A stretch of 31,495 nucleotides of DNA, from positions 1-31,495 of IMG/VR virus record IMGVR_UViG_3300030519_000035; one strand, 5' to 3'. This DNA is from a virus. The notes under the pieces were generated by a model, which made no database searches, had not been told where the DNA came from, and saw nothing but the letters and a program-made list of their open reading frames with translations. How positions within the stretch are numbered: position 1 is the first letter of the stretch; each line of letters begins with the position of its first letter. This document shows, piece by piece, positions 1-8,588 of the stretch. The translations under genes and the position numbers were made by a program.

Positions 1-667
1 CGCCGCCGAGCTAAACCGCAAGCGCGGCTCGATCGGCGAACGCGCGTGGTCCGCGTTGTTCCAGCAGGCGCCAAAGCCGCTGGAAGGCGGCCTGTTCAAG
101 GTGCCGCGGCTGGAATTTGTGGACGCTCCGCCCCCGCCTGCCAGCGGGGTCGTTGTGCGCGCCTGGGACCTTGCGGCCACGCAGGCGTCCGGCGGCAACG
201 ACCCGGACTGGACGGCCGGGGTCAAGCTGCTGCGAGACGCCTCCGGACGATACACGGTACTCGACGTGTCCCGTCTGCGCGGCACACCACGCGAGGTGGA
301 GGCTGCCATCGTGGCGGCCGCACGCGCCGACGGCACGAACGTGACGATCGGGCTACCGGAAGATCCCGGCCAGGCGGGAAAAAGCCAGGTGTCCTATCTG
401 GCGACTTTGCTCACCGGCTATCGGATCACCGCATCGCGCGAGACCGGCGCCAAGCTGACGCGCGCCATGCCGGTGGCCTCGCAGATCGAGGCGGGAAACG
501 TTGCACTGGTCCGGTCCGCCTGGACCGACGCGTTTCTGGAAGAACTTCGCGACTTCCCTTACGGCCGCAAGGACGATCAGGTCGATGCGTTGTCGCGCGC
601 CTTCGCGATGGTGACCGAGCTTGGCCGTCCCGCGCGGCGTCTTAACGTGCCGCTGCTCGCCCGATAG
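1..667 (+). CDS. Terminase large subunit, C-terminal nuclease part (5' end outside window)
   Basis: The reading frame is open from base 2 through the window start, so this is the 3' part of a longer gene. The visible product (about 221 residues) has features of the RNase H-like nuclease domain of phage large terminases. There is a beta-strand ending in RAWDLAAT (first metal-binding Asp, codon 167-169), a central GLPEDPGQAGKSQ segment that fits the second acidic site, and a C-terminal KDDQVDALSRAF motif carrying the last acidic residue. The ATPase domain would lie upstream. The enzyme cuts concatemeric phage DNA and pumps it into the prohead through the portal, which is encoded 24 bases downstream. 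This is consistent with a standard terminase-portal-capsid order. The identification is firm; the exact terminase subfamily cannot be told from this fragment. Confidence 0.93.
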   Translation, partial: AAELNRKRGSIGERAWSALFQQAPKPLEGGLFKVPRLEFVDAPPPPASGVVVRAWDLAATQASGGNDPDWTAGVKLLRDASGRYTVLDVSRLRGTPREVEAAIVAAARADGTNVTIGLPEDPGQAGKSQVSYLATLLTGYRITASRETGAKLTRAMPVASQIEAGNVALVRSAWTDAFLEELRDFPYGRKDDQVDALSRAFAMVTELGRPARRLNVPLLAR

Positions 668-691
668 CAACGCCGACCAAAAAGGCACAAG

Positions 692-2110
692 ATGTTCGAA
701 ACGATACTCGACCTGACGCCGCGCGACCCTGACTATGCGCCGCGCACGCGAACGCTGGACATCCTGCGGCGTGTCCTGGACGGGCGCTTCTACGACGTGC
801 TGCCCTACCAGTTTCATGAGGAACGAGGCGCGGGCGGCGAGTACATCCCGCTGCGCAACCGTCGTCCGAGCGTGCGGTACGCCCTGTCTCGCGTCGTCGT
901 CGAGGACAGTGTGTCGCTGCTGTTCAGCGAGGGTCACTTTCCGACCATAGACTGCGCCGACCACACGGTGCGCGATGTCTTCGCCGATCTGGTGAAGGAG
1001 AGCCGGCTCAACCTGATCATGACGGATGCGGCGATTCGCGGCTCGATCGGCTCGGTGGCGGTGCTGATGCGGGTTCTGCGCGGGCGGGTGTTCTTCAATG
1101 TCCTAGACACGCTGTTCCTGCAGCCATCCTGGAACCCGAACGAGCCGGATACCCTCGCCGGCGTCACCGAACGCTACAAGGTTCCAGGCAGTCTCCTGGC
1201 CACGAACGGTTACGACATCGATGATCCCGCCGCGGACTATTGGTTCACGCGGACATGGGACCAGCAGGCAGAGACCTGGTTCCTCCCGACTGCCACCGAC
1301 AGCGACGAGTCGCCACTGATCGACGAGGCGCGGTCAGTTAGGCACGGGCTGGGCTTTGTCCCGATCGTCTGGATCAAGAACCTGCCCGGACCGTCGGCAA
1401 CCGGCGACGAGAGCGACGGCGCCTGCACCTTCCGCGCCGCCATCGAGACGCAGATCGAAATCGACTACCAGCTCAGCCAGGCCGGGCGCGGACTGAAATA
1501 CAGCAGCGATCCCACCCTGCTTATCAAGGAACCTGCGACGACCGACAGCGAAGTCGTGAAGGGCGCGGGCAATGCTCTGGTCGTCAGTGAAAAGGGGGAC
1601 GCAAAGCTGCTGGAGATCGGTGGCACCGCATCCGCCGCCGTGATCGACTATGTGCGCACCTTGCGGGAGCTGGCGCTGGAGAGCGTTCACGGCAACCGTG
1701 CCAGCGCTGACCGGCTGACCGCGGCGCAATCCGGCCGCGCGCTGGAATTGATGAACCAAGGACTCATCTGGCTCGCCGACAATCTTCGGACGAGTTACGG
1801 CGAGGGCGCGCTGCTGGCACTCGCGCATATGGTTCTGCGCGCCTCTCAGGTCTTCCGGCTCCGGGTCATGGGACGCGACGTCCCGCGGCTCGATCCCCAC
1901 TCTCGGCTGTCCCTGAAATGGCCGCGATGGTACCCGCCGACCGCGGAAGATCGCCAGCGCGATGCGCAAACGCTGAGTACGCTCGCCAACGCCGGCCAGA
2001 TCAGCCGGGAGTCGGCGGTGAAGGCCATCGCCGACACGTACGACATCGAGGACGTGTCGCAAGAGCTGGCGCGCATCGCCGCCAATCGCAAGACCACCAG
2101 GAAGAACTGA
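692..2110 (+). CDS. Phage portal protein (SPP1 gp6-like style)
   Basis: A 472-residue protein directly after the terminase. Its size, position and composition fit a portal: the ring at the capsid vertex through which DNA enters and leaves and to which the tail connector binds. Visible hints are an N-terminal region rich in Arg and aromatic residues, a central segment around GRGLKYSSDPTLLIKEP, a helical stretch VRTLRELALESVHGNRASAD followed by LTAAQSGRALELMNQGLIWL, and a C-terminal KWPRWYPPTAEDRQRDAQTL segment, which is common near the end of Gp6-type portals. The ATG follows an AAAAAGG ribosome site. The stop overlaps the start of the next gene (TGATG at 2108-2112), so the two are probably translationally coupled. 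The family assignment is by motif memory, not by search. Confidence 0.9.
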   Translation: MFETILDLTPRDPDYAPRTRTLDILRRVLDGRFYDVLPYQFHEERGAGGEYIPLRNRRPSVRYALSRVVVEDSVSLLFSEGHFPTIDCADHTVRDVFADLVKESRLNLIMTDAAIRGSIGSVAVLMRVLRGRVFFNVLDTLFLQPSWNPNEPDTLAGVTERYKVPGSLLATNGYDIDDPAADYWFTRTWDQQAETWFLPTATDSDESPLIDEARSVRHGLGFVPIVWIKNLPGPSATGDESDGACTFRAAIETQIEIDYQLSQAGRGLKYSSDPTLLIKEPATTDSEVVKGAGNALVVSEKGDAKLLEIGGTASAAVIDYVRTLRELALESVHGNRASADRLTAAQSGRALELMNQGLIWLADNLRTSYGEGALLALAHMVLRASQVFRLRVMGRDVPRLDPHSRLSLKWPRWYPPTAEDRQRDAQTLSTLANAGQISRESAVKAIADTYDIEDVSQELARIAANRKTTRKN

Positions 2111-2520
2111 TGTCAGACACTGCCCAATCGACCGACCAGTCCACGGACCCCATCGCCGAGCTGCGCGAGCACGCGGAGGCGCTCGAACGCCGGCTGAGCG
2201 AGGTGACGCAGCAGGCGGACGCACGCCTCATTCGCGCCGAGCTGAAAGCCGAGGCGTTGCATGCCGGCATGGTCGACCTCGATGGCCTGAAGCTGATCGA
2301 CGCAGCGGACTTGAAGCTGCTGCCCAGCGGCGAGGTCGAAGGCGCGGCGGAGCTGATGACCAGGTTGAAACGCGCCAAGCCCTGGCTGTTCGGCGGCAAA
2401 TCGTCTTCCAGCCACGCCACGCCGCCTCCAGCGCAACCGCCGCGTCAAAAGCTGGCCACGGAAATGACCGACGACGAATACCGCACCGCCCGAGCCGCCT
2501 TGCTCAAACACCGACCCTGA
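2110..2520 (+). CDS. Scaffold-like small phage protein
   Basis: A 136-residue protein between portal and major capsid, where scaffolding proteins are normally encoded. The N-terminal half is charged and predicted helical or coiled coil (IAELREHAEALERRLSEVTQ). It is followed by a segment AGMVDLDGLKLID that resembles the central part of GP20-type phage minor structural or scaffold proteins, and by a Pro/Ser-rich linker. It ends with a short acidic and basic tail (TDDEYRTARAALLKHRP) of the sort that binds capsid. It would organise capsid subunits during prohead assembly and then be lost. The start is chosen at the ATG overlapping the portal stop by one base; longer in-frame starts lie inside the portal gene. 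No protease gene is visible nearby. The role is inferred from position and helical character. Confidence 0.7.
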   Translation: MSDTAQSTDQSTDPIAELREHAEALERRLSEVTQQADARLIRAELKAEALHAGMVDLDGLKLIDAADLKLLPSGEVEGAAELMTRLKRAKPWLFGGKSSSSHATPPPAQPPRQKLATEMTDDEYRTARAALLKHRP

Positions 2521-2566
2521 ACGCCGCACGTTCGAACAATCACACGCCATATCAAGGAATCGTTGA

Positions 2567-3889
2567 ATGGGCATCCAGAATTTTCCCGCAGCCTTGCAGC
2601 CGATCATCCAGCAAGGATTCCTGCAGCGGGAGTTCCAGCAGGCGCTACGCTCGCGGATCGGCTATCGCGCCTGCGCCGATCGCGAACAAATTCCGGCAGG
2701 CATCGGCGAGACCCTCACCAAGACCCGTGCCGGGTTGAAGCCCACAGTCACGACGCCACTGCCGCCTAACACCAACACGAACCTCGATAACGGCCTTACC
2801 CCGGCGGGCTGGGGCGTCGAGCAGTATACGCTGACGATCAACCATTACGCCGCGACCACCGACCTGAACATGGTCACCAATCTCGTCGGCATCGCTTCGC
2901 AATTTCTACAGAATGCCTATGTCAACGGCGAGCAGGCTTCACGGAGCCTCGACGAGCTGGCGCGCAACGCTCTGTTCAACTCTTACTTCGGCGGTAATAC
3001 CCGGGTTCGCGTTACGCTCACAGCCGCAGGACCGGCTATCTCGGTCGATGACATTCGCGGGTTCCAGACGGCGTTCGTTAACGGCGTGCAGCAGGCGGTG
3101 AGCAGCTCCAACCCACTGACCGTGACTGTTGGATCGAACGCCTACTCCCTGGTGGGCGCGGCGGCCGATACGACCAACGTCTCGACCGCGCCGAATGGTG
3201 TCTCCGGCGTCTTCACCTTTGCGACCAATGTCACCGTCGCCGATGGCACGCTGGGCAATTCCGTGCAGGCGTCCAACGCGTCGGTGATCGTCAGGCCATC
3301 CGCTCGCGGTAATACGTTGCAGCTTGCGGCGGGTGATACGCTCACCATGTCCTGCCTCCTGGATGCCGTCGCCAAGCTCCGGCAGAATGCCGTCCCTGAT
3401 ATCGGGGGGCTTTACAACTGCTATCTCGACCCGGTTTCAGCGCGACAGCTTTTCGCTGACCCGGACTTCAAGCAGTTGTTCCAGGGTGCAAGCTCGGCGA
3501 ACCAGGTGTTCCGCCAGGGCATGACCAATGATTTCCTCGGGCTTCGGTTCGTTCCGACCACGGAGGCCTTTGTCCTGCCGCACCCGACGCTAAGCAACCT
3601 GAATGTCCGGCGGCCGATCATTTGTGGCCAGGGCGCGCTGATCGAGGGCGACTTCGCCGGCATGGCGCACGAAGACGTGGCGCCGAAGGACTCGATCGTC
3701 ACAATGGTCGATGGCATCGCCATGGTGACCCGCGAGCCGATCGACCGGCTGCAACAGATCATCGCCCAGTCCTGGTATTGGATCGGCGGGTTCTGCACGC
3801 CGTCCGACACGACGACCAATCCCACCACCATACCAACAGCAACGAACGCCGCCTTCAAGCGGGCGGTGATGGTCGAGCACATCGGCTGA
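2567..3889 (+). CDS. Major capsid protein
   Basis: A 440-residue protein that would form the icosahedral shell. Its position after portal and scaffold, its length, and segments such as YTLTINHYAATTDLNM, LDELARNALFNSYFGGNTRV and YNCYLDPVSARQLFADPDFKQL fit the HK97-fold capsid proteins of dsDNA tailed phages. Residues of about 145-265 form a Gly/Ser/Thr/Val-rich, probably beta-rich region between the helical parts, which looks like an inserted or surface domain. An AAGGA ribosome site precedes the ATG. The gene sits 46 bases after the scaffold-like gene. The capsid call is strong from context; the insertion-domain reading is inference and would need a structure prediction. Confidence 0.9.
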   Translation: MGIQNFPAALQPIIQQGFLQREFQQALRSRIGYRACADREQIPAGIGETLTKTRAGLKPTVTTPLPPNTNTNLDNGLTPAGWGVEQYTLTINHYAATTDLNMVTNLVGIASQFLQNAYVNGEQASRSLDELARNALFNSYFGGNTRVRVTLTAAGPAISVDDIRGFQTAFVNGVQQAVSSSNPLTVTVGSNAYSLVGAAADTTNVSTAPNGVSGVFTFATNVTVADGTLGNSVQASNASVIVRPSARGNTLQLAAGDTLTMSCLLDAVAKLRQNAVPDIGGLYNCYLDPVSARQLFADPDFKQLFQGASSANQVFRQGMTNDFLGLRFVPTTEAFVLPHPTLSNLNVRRPIICGQGALIEGDFAGMAHEDVAPKDSIVTMVDGIAMVTREPIDRLQQIIAQSWYWIGGFCTPSDTTTNPTTIPTATNAAFKRAVMVEHIG

Positions 3890-3909
3890 CGAAAGGGGAC
3901 GGAACAGAC

Positions 3910-4218
3910 ATGGCCATTGGTTCCATCACGCCGTTCCGTCCCACCGGAACGGCTTCTCTCAGCGCCGGCACGACGTCATCGAACGTCGCGCTGGCGGGCG
4001 GCGGCGAATCGGTGGTGGTGACGAACACCGCCACTTCGCTCGCCTACGTCCGTTTCGGAGCAGACCAGACGGTCGCCGCCACCAACGCCGACATGCCGGT
4101 GCTGCCGAACACCCGCGTGATGCTATCGGTGAACAGTCTCATCGCCTACGCCGCAGCAATTCTTACCACTGGCAGCGGCACGGTCCTGTTCAGCCGCGGC
4201 GACGGGTCGTTCCTGTGA
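3910..4218 (+). CDS. Small beta-rich head-associated protein, unknown role
   Basis: A 102-residue protein starting at an ATG after an AAAGGGGACGG ribosome site, immediately downstream of the major capsid gene. The sequence is rich in Thr, Ala, Val and Ser with alternating hydrophobic residues (VVVTNTATSLAYVRFG, NTRVMLSVNSLIAYAA), which suggests a small beta-sandwich. Its place fits a capsid decoration or head-fibre protein, but I do not recognise a specific family. The stop codon overlaps the next start by 4 bases (GTGA at 4215-4218). The gene is real by codon pattern, spacing and ribosome site; the function is a guess from position. Confidence 0.75.
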   Translation: MAIGSITPFRPTGTASLSAGTTSSNVALAGGGESVVVTNTATSLAYVRFGADQTVAATNADMPVLPNTRVMLSVNSLIAYAAAILTTGSGTVLFSRGDGSFL

Positions 4219-4595
4219 ACCCGCTGACCGACGCTGAAAAGACCGATATCCGGCGCTTCTGCGGGTACCCGGCCTATGGTGCGGCCGGGGTCTCGCTGCA
4301 GAGCTGGCGCTTCTACCAGGCTTACGGGCTGCTGGAGTTCCGCATGACCAACCTATCGGACTCCGAGTTGGCGATCGCGCGGCGCTATCTCGGGTCGTTG
4401 ACGTTGCTTGAGTTTGCCGTTCCCCGGTCGGGCGAGAACCTCGACACCGACCAGGCGGCGGTCTGGACCCGCAACGCCAATGAACCGCGCGACCGGCTGC
4501 GGCTGTTCACCGAGTGGTGCCGCCGCCTGTGCGGGTTCCTGGGCGTGCCGCCAGGCCCCGCTTTGGCCGACAATGGTCTGGTCCTGGTGGTCTGA
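4215..4595 (+). CDS. Putative head-tail connector/adaptor protein
   Basis: A 126-residue protein starting with GTG that overlaps the previous stop by 4 bases. It has a helical N-terminus beginning LTDAEKTDIRRFCGYP, a start typical of small phage head completion or connector proteins, then aromatic and Arg-rich helices (RLRLFTEWCRRLCGFLG). By position it would sit below the portal and link it to the tail, as gp15/gp16-type or Mu gp36-type adaptors do. Translational coupling to the gene before is likely. I am confident that it is a gene and moderately confident that it belongs to the head-tail interface. Confidence 0.7.
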   Translation: MNPLTDAEKTDIRRFCGYPAYGAAGVSLQSWRFYQAYGLLEFRMTNLSDSELAIARRYLGSLTLLEFAVPRSGENLDTDQAAVWTRNANEPRDRLRLFTEWCRRLCGFLGVPPGPALADNGLVLVV

Positions 4596-4596
4596 C

Positions 4597-5241
4597 ATGC
4601 AACCGGCAGCTTTGCAGGACCGAATCCGCTGGGGGATGAACACGGCGGCCCGCAAGATCGGCGCGTCGACCGACGCGTATCGGCCATCGGGCGCGAGCAC
4701 GCCGCTCGACCCGGTGAACCGTTTTCTTCGCCTTCCGGCAGCCTTCAGCGGGATCGACGGGAATTTCGGACGCCCCGTCGGCTACGGCTCTTCACTGTGG
4801 CACGGCTTTTTCGATGCAGCCTATACGCGACCGGGCGACTATCTGGTCCAGGGTCGCGACGTATGGTTCGTCGTGGCGCAACAGCGGCTGCTTCCGGTGC
4901 TCTGTGTCCAGACGAACCGGGTCATATCCTTCAGCCGGCCCCCCGCACCAACCAGCGCCGGCGTGAACAGCTATGGGGGCATGGTTCCAAGTGCGAACGT
5001 TCCGCTGCTGACGAACTGGCCGGCGAGCGTGCTCGGCGCGTCGGGCGCGGGTCATCCCGAAGCCGACCTGCCGGGAGACTCGACCGTTCCCTACTGGACG
5101 ATTCTGCTTCCCGCCTGGCCCGGCGTCGTATTGCAGCCCGCAGATCTGCTGACGGACGATCTGGGCAGGAACGCCACGGTCTCCGCTGCCGAACTGACGG
5201 ACCTCGGCTGGCGCGTGACCGCCAAGCAGGCCGCCAACTGA
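4597..5241 (+). CDS. Conserved-looking phage structural protein, unknown function
   Basis: A 214-residue protein. The start is chosen at the ATG just after the previous stop; earlier in-frame starts would overlap the upstream gene heavily. It opens with a short amphipathic helix (ALQDRIRWGMNTAARKIG), then has a Pro/Gly-rich soluble body with no membrane segment, with YLVQGRDVWFVVAQQRLLPVLCV probably forming beta-strands. The C-terminus carries GRNATVSAAELTDLGWRVTAKQ. It lies between the connector-like gene and a probable tail completion gene, so it is likely a head-tail joining or minor head protein. I do not recognise a named family. The stop overlaps the next start by one base (TGATGG). Confidence 0.68.
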   Translation: MQPAALQDRIRWGMNTAARKIGASTDAYRPSGASTPLDPVNRFLRLPAAFSGIDGNFGRPVGYGSSLWHGFFDAAYTRPGDYLVQGRDVWFVVAQQRLLPVLCVQTNRVISFSRPPAPTSAGVNSYGGMVPSANVPLLTNWPASVLGASGAGHPEADLPGDSTVPYWTILLPAWPGVVLQPADLLTDDLGRNATVSAAELTDLGWRVTAKQAAN

Positions 5242-6050
5242 TGGCGGATCAATCCGATGTCGAGAACGCGCTCGTCACGATCATCGCGGGCGCACTCTAT
5301 CCGAACGGAACCGGTAGCCCGAGCGTTCCGGGACCTGACTGCCGGGTCTATCGCGGCTGGCCGCTGCCGGCGGCGCTCGATGCCGATTTGGCCGCTGGCC
5401 GCATCAACGTGACCGTGTTTCCTTCAGGCGGCGCGGGACGAAACACAACACGCTATGCAGAACAATGGACGGCAACGCCGCAGCAGCCGACGCTGACGGC
5501 GAGCGTCGCAGGCAACACGATCGACTTCGGCGGAACCGCCGACCCAGGCCAGCTAGCCGGCGTGCTGGCGGATCAGCATAGCTACGTGTATCGGACACAG
5601 GCTGGCGACACGCCGGCGCTCGTCGCAGCGAACCTCGCCGTACTGGTCCGTGCGGACTTCATTGTCCAGCAATCAGCGTCGAGCCTGACCATACCCGGTG
5701 CGGGCGATTTGCTGGCACGCGTGGTGGCCGACGCCTCGGCAACGCAGGAAGTCCGGCGCCAGCGCCAAATCTTCCGGGTCACCTGCTGGTGTCCCACACC
5801 GCCTGCGCGCGACGCGACTGCTTCCGCAATCGACCAGGCGATGGCCGGGATGCGGTTCATGCCGCTGGCGGATGGCACCAACGCCTGGGTCCGCTATGCC
5901 GGGACCACCGTGTTCGACCAATCGCAGGACGCCCTGCTCTATCGCCGCGATCTGTTGTACTCGGCTGAATACGCAACCACGCTCACCGAGATGCAAACAA
6001 GCATGCTGTTCGGCAACCTTCTGGTCAACGCCGCCAGCTTCATCGCCTGA
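5241..6050 (+). CDS. Probable tail completion/terminator-region protein
   Basis: A 269-residue soluble protein coupled to the upstream gene by a one-base overlap. The first part (VENALVTIIAGALYPNG, then GRINVTVFPSGGAGRNTTRY) and the last part (RQRQIFRVTCWCPTP, ATASAIDQAMAG) look like one fold that resembles tail terminator or completion proteins. It is interrupted by a Thr/Val-rich segment, residues of about 80-150, with alternating strands and the element YVYRTQAGDTPALVAANLA, suggestive of an inserted beta-domain. Proteins of this position cap the tail tube and join it to the head. The location two genes before the sheath fits the Mu gp37-like slot. The function is inferred. Confidence 0.65.
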   Translation: MADQSDVENALVTIIAGALYPNGTGSPSVPGPDCRVYRGWPLPAALDADLAAGRINVTVFPSGGAGRNTTRYAEQWTATPQQPTLTASVAGNTIDFGGTADPGQLAGVLADQHSYVYRTQAGDTPALVAANLAVLVRADFIVQQSASSLTIPGAGDLLARVVADASATQEVRRQRQIFRVTCWCPTPPARDATASAIDQAMAGMRFMPLADGTNAWVRYAGTTVFDQSQDALLYRRDLLYSAEYATTLTEMQTSMLFGNLLVNAASFIA

Positions 6051-6064
6051 ACATCGGAGCCTCC

Positions 6065-6214
6065 ATGGATATTCATCTGGTTGTTGTGCGGCCGTTCGCC
6101 GGCTTCGCGCGTGGCGATCTCGTGAGCGATCCCGCTCGCGTTGCCGAGATCCTGAAGGGCGAGCACGCCCACGCTGTCGTCCGCGTCGTATCGCCCGCCA
6201 AGCAGGGGGCCTGA
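6065..6214 (+). CDS. Small protein encoded directly upstream of the tail sheath
   Basis: A 49-residue open frame starting with ATG at 6065, with GGAG seven bases upstream, ending at TGA 6212-6214. The product begins MDIHLVVVRPFAGFARGD and contains DPARVAEILKGEHAHAVVRV. It is a small strand-and-helix protein without membrane segments. Its position exactly before the sheath gene matches the small DUF2635-type protein found before the sheath in Mu-like phages, though I see no clear sequence proof of that family. Good ribosome site, gap-free packing and phage-like codon use support a real gene. The role is unknown. Confidence 0.72.
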   Translation: MDIHLVVVRPFAGFARGDLVSDPARVAEILKGEHAHAVVRVVSPAKQGA

Positions 6215-6219
6215 GCAGC

Positions 6220-7782
6220 ATGCCGATCGTTCAGCAGGGCAGCATCAACACCACGTCCCTTGTGGTCCCTGACCTCTACGTCCAGATCGTTCCGCCGCAG
6301 AGCCTGGTTCTGAACGGCGTTCCGACCAACGTTGTCGGGGTGGTCGGAACGGCAAGCTGGGGACCCATCGGCCAGCCTGTGATCGTCGCGACCATGGCCG
6401 ACTACGCGCAGAGCTTCGGGCCGGTCGTGGCTCGCAAATACGACATGGGAACACAGGTCGCAACCGCCGTGCAGCAAGGGGCGCAGGATTTTCGCTGCGT
6501 CCGCGTGACCGATGGCACGGACACTGCAGCGCAGACCGTGTTTCCCGGCACGACCGTCACCTTCACCGCACTGTACACCGGTTCCCTCGGCAACCAGGTG
6601 ACGCTGTCGCTCGCCATCGGTTCGAAGGCGAACACCTGGCGGCTCACCATCTCGCTGCCGGGGCTGCAGCCGGAGGTGTACGACAATATCGGCGGCACCG
6701 GCGCGACGTTCTGGATTGCGCTTGCGGCCGCGGTCAACCAAGGCCAGGGGCCGCAACGCGGTCCCTCGCAGCTCGTGGCGGCAAGCGCCGGCGGGGCGAC
6801 GGCAACCCCGGGCGCATGCTCGTTTTCCCTCGGCGGCGGCAATGCCGGCAGCGATGGGGCAAACGGGGCGACCGTCACGCTTCTGGTGGGCAACGACGTG
6901 CTGCCGCGGACGGGCATGTACGCGCTGCGTGGCCAGGGATGCGGCATCGCGCTGCTGGCCGACGCGGACGATCCGCAACACTGGACGGACCAGGCAGGTT
7001 TCGGGTTGCAGGAGGGTATCTACGTGATCCTGACTGGCCCGGCCGGTGACACAATACAGAACGCCGTCGCCGTGAAGCAGCAGGCCGGCCTGGATAGTTA
7101 CGCCGCGAAGCTGATGTTCGGCGACTGGCTATGGTGGTCGGACCAGGTCAATGCGACAGTACGACTGGTTTCGCCGCAGGGCTTTGCGGCGGGCAGGCTG
7201 GCGAATCTGTCTCCCGAGCAATCCAGCCTCAACAAGCCGTTGTATGGCATTATCGGCAGCCAAAAGTCCGGAACGCCCGGATCGGGGCAGAACAATTCCT
7301 ATTCCAGCGCCGACCTTGCGGTACTGCTCGGGGTCGGCATCGACGTGATCGCGAACCCCCAGCCGGGCGGATATTACTGGGGTGTCCGCGGGGGGCACAA
7401 CTCCTCCTCGGACGCGGCGACAAACGGCGACAACTACACAAGGCTGACGAACTACATTGCCGCGACATTGGCCGCCGGCATGGGAAGCTACGTTGGCCAG
7501 GTCATCAACGCCGATCTGTTCCGCCAGATCCGGGCCACGCAGATGGCGTTCCTGCAGAACATGCTGTCACAAGGGCTGCTGGGCAGCACGGACGGGACCC
7601 TGCCGTTCAACGTCATCTGCGATATCTCCAACAACCCATCGAGCCGCACCGGACTGGGCTACGTCCAGTCCGACGCCCAGGTCCAGTATCAGTCGATCAA
7701 CGAAAAATTCATCGTCAATATCGAGGGCGGCCAGACCGTCCAGGTATCCCGCCAGACGCTGCCCGGCGGCCAGACTTCTTAA
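6220..7782 (+). CDS. Tail sheath protein
   Basis: A 520-residue protein. It would assemble around the tail tube and contract to drive the tube into the host cell. Sheath-like features are an N-terminal VVGTASWGPIGQPVIVATMADYAQSFG segment (the strand-turn-strand start common to sheath domains), a variable outward domain in the middle (residues of about 100-210, Gly/Thr/Ser-rich), and a conserved-type C-terminal region containing NYTRLTNYIAATLA, FRQIRATQMAFLQNML and IVNIEGGQTVQVSR, where the helix and final strand link neighbouring subunits. It is followed 12 bases later by the tube gene, the standard order. This gene establishes that the phage has a contractile tail. Confidence 0.93.
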   Translation: MPIVQQGSINTTSLVVPDLYVQIVPPQSLVLNGVPTNVVGVVGTASWGPIGQPVIVATMADYAQSFGPVVARKYDMGTQVATAVQQGAQDFRCVRVTDGTDTAAQTVFPGTTVTFTALYTGSLGNQVTLSLAIGSKANTWRLTISLPGLQPEVYDNIGGTGATFWIALAAAVNQGQGPQRGPSQLVAASAGGATATPGACSFSLGGGNAGSDGANGATVTLLVGNDVLPRTGMYALRGQGCGIALLADADDPQHWTDQAGFGLQEGIYVILTGPAGDTIQNAVAVKQQAGLDSYAAKLMFGDWLWWSDQVNATVRLVSPQGFAAGRLANLSPEQSSLNKPLYGIIGSQKSGTPGSGQNNSYSSADLAVLLGVGIDVIANPQPGGYYWGVRGGHNSSSDAATNGDNYTRLTNYIAATLAAGMGSYVGQVINADLFRQIRATQMAFLQNMLSQGLLGSTDGTLPFNVICDISNNPSSRTGLGYVQSDAQVQYQSINEKFIVNIEGGQTVQVSRQTLPGGQTS

Positions 7783-7794
7783 GGAGCAATCGGC

Positions 7795-8223
7795 ATGTCA
7801 CTCACGACGTTTTCCGTCGGCCGCGACACGCAGTTGGTCGTCATGGGGCCTTCCGGCCGTGTCGATCTGAACCATGTCACGGGATTCGAGAGCCGCCAGC
7901 TCACGCATTCGATTCGCGTGAGCCGGCTCGACGGCACGCAGGTCGGCACCGAGCTGCCCCGAGGATGGGAGGGCAGCTTCGAGATCGAGCGCGGCAATTC
8001 CGCCGCGGACGACTTCATCGCCAGCATGGAGCAGCAGTTCTTCACTGGCGGGCCGGCGACACCGGGCACGATGTACCAATACGTCAGCGAGACCGACGGC
8101 TCGACGTCCACCTACCAGTACGATAACGTCACGTTCCGGCTGGCCAGCGCCGGACTTTGGAAAGGCGACGCCAGCGTCAAGCAGAAGCTGGAGTACTTCG
8201 CGACCAGGCGGCGCCGCGTATGA
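7795..8223 (+). CDS. Tail tube protein
   Basis: A 142-residue protein directly after the sheath gene, the place and size of tail tube proteins of contractile phages. It shows a beta-rich pattern (DTQLVVMGPSGRVDLNHVTGFESRQ, SIRVSRLDGTQ, GWEGSFEIERGN) and a closing strand SVKQKLEYFATRRRRV, consistent with the two-sheet fold that stacks as hexameric rings. The tube is the channel for DNA and carries the spike at its tip. The stop codon overlaps the next start by 4 bases (ATGA at 8220-8223), so the tube and chaperone genes are probably translated together. Confidence 0.88.
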   Translation: MSLTTFSVGRDTQLVVMGPSGRVDLNHVTGFESRQLTHSIRVSRLDGTQVGTELPRGWEGSFEIERGNSAADDFIASMEQQFFTGGPATPGTMYQYVSETDGSTSTYQYDNVTFRLASAGLWKGDASVKQKLEYFATRRRRV

Positions 8224-8588
8224 TCACTTTGTCGGAGATCGCGCTGACATCCGCGGCTGACGGCCTGACGCTGACCACGAGCGATGGACGCAGGCTGACG
8301 TTGCGCCGCCTGACCGCGCTCGACAAGCTGCGCCTGTTCAAGGCGGCTGGACCTGCGTTGTCCCAGAACCAGCCCTGGCTGGGGATGGCGATGTTGGCAA
8401 GTTCCGTGACGGCTATAGACGACGTGCCGATCCCGCCGCCAACGAACGAGCCGCAGATCGAGGCGATGGTCGCCCGGCTCGGCGACAGCGGGATTACCGC
8501 GGTCGCCGAAGCCTTCCAGCATTTGGGCGAGGCCGCCGGCGCGGCCCTCGTTGTCAACGCGGGAAACTCGCGCGGCACCCCGACCTGA
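8220..8588 (+). CDS. Tail assembly chaperone, short form (G-type)
   Basis: A 122-residue zero-frame product overlapping the tube stop by 4 bases. It begins ITLSEIALTSAADGLTLTTSDGRRLTLRRLTALDKLRLF, typical of short tail assembly chaperones that coat the tape measure protein before tube polymerisation. The zero-frame C-terminus after codon 116 is only a few residues (SRGTPT), while the -1 frame continues with a well-formed domain. That is the G/GT layout seen in lambda and in many contractile phages. A frameshift signal lies at 8561-8567. The short form should be made in large excess over the frameshifted form. Confidence 0.88.
   Translation: MITLSEIALTSAADGLTLTTSDGRRLTLRRLTALDKLRLFKAAGPALSQNQPWLGMAMLASSVTAIDDVPIPPPTNEPQIEAMVARLGDSGITAVAEAFQHLGEAAGAALVVNAGNSRGTPT

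Noticed and set aside
353-964. Long minus-strand open frame over the terminase end and portal start
   Set aside because: It is a shadow of the plus-strand genes in high-GC DNA; its product is Arg/Ala/Gly-rich without recognisable motifs and crosses two well-supported genes.
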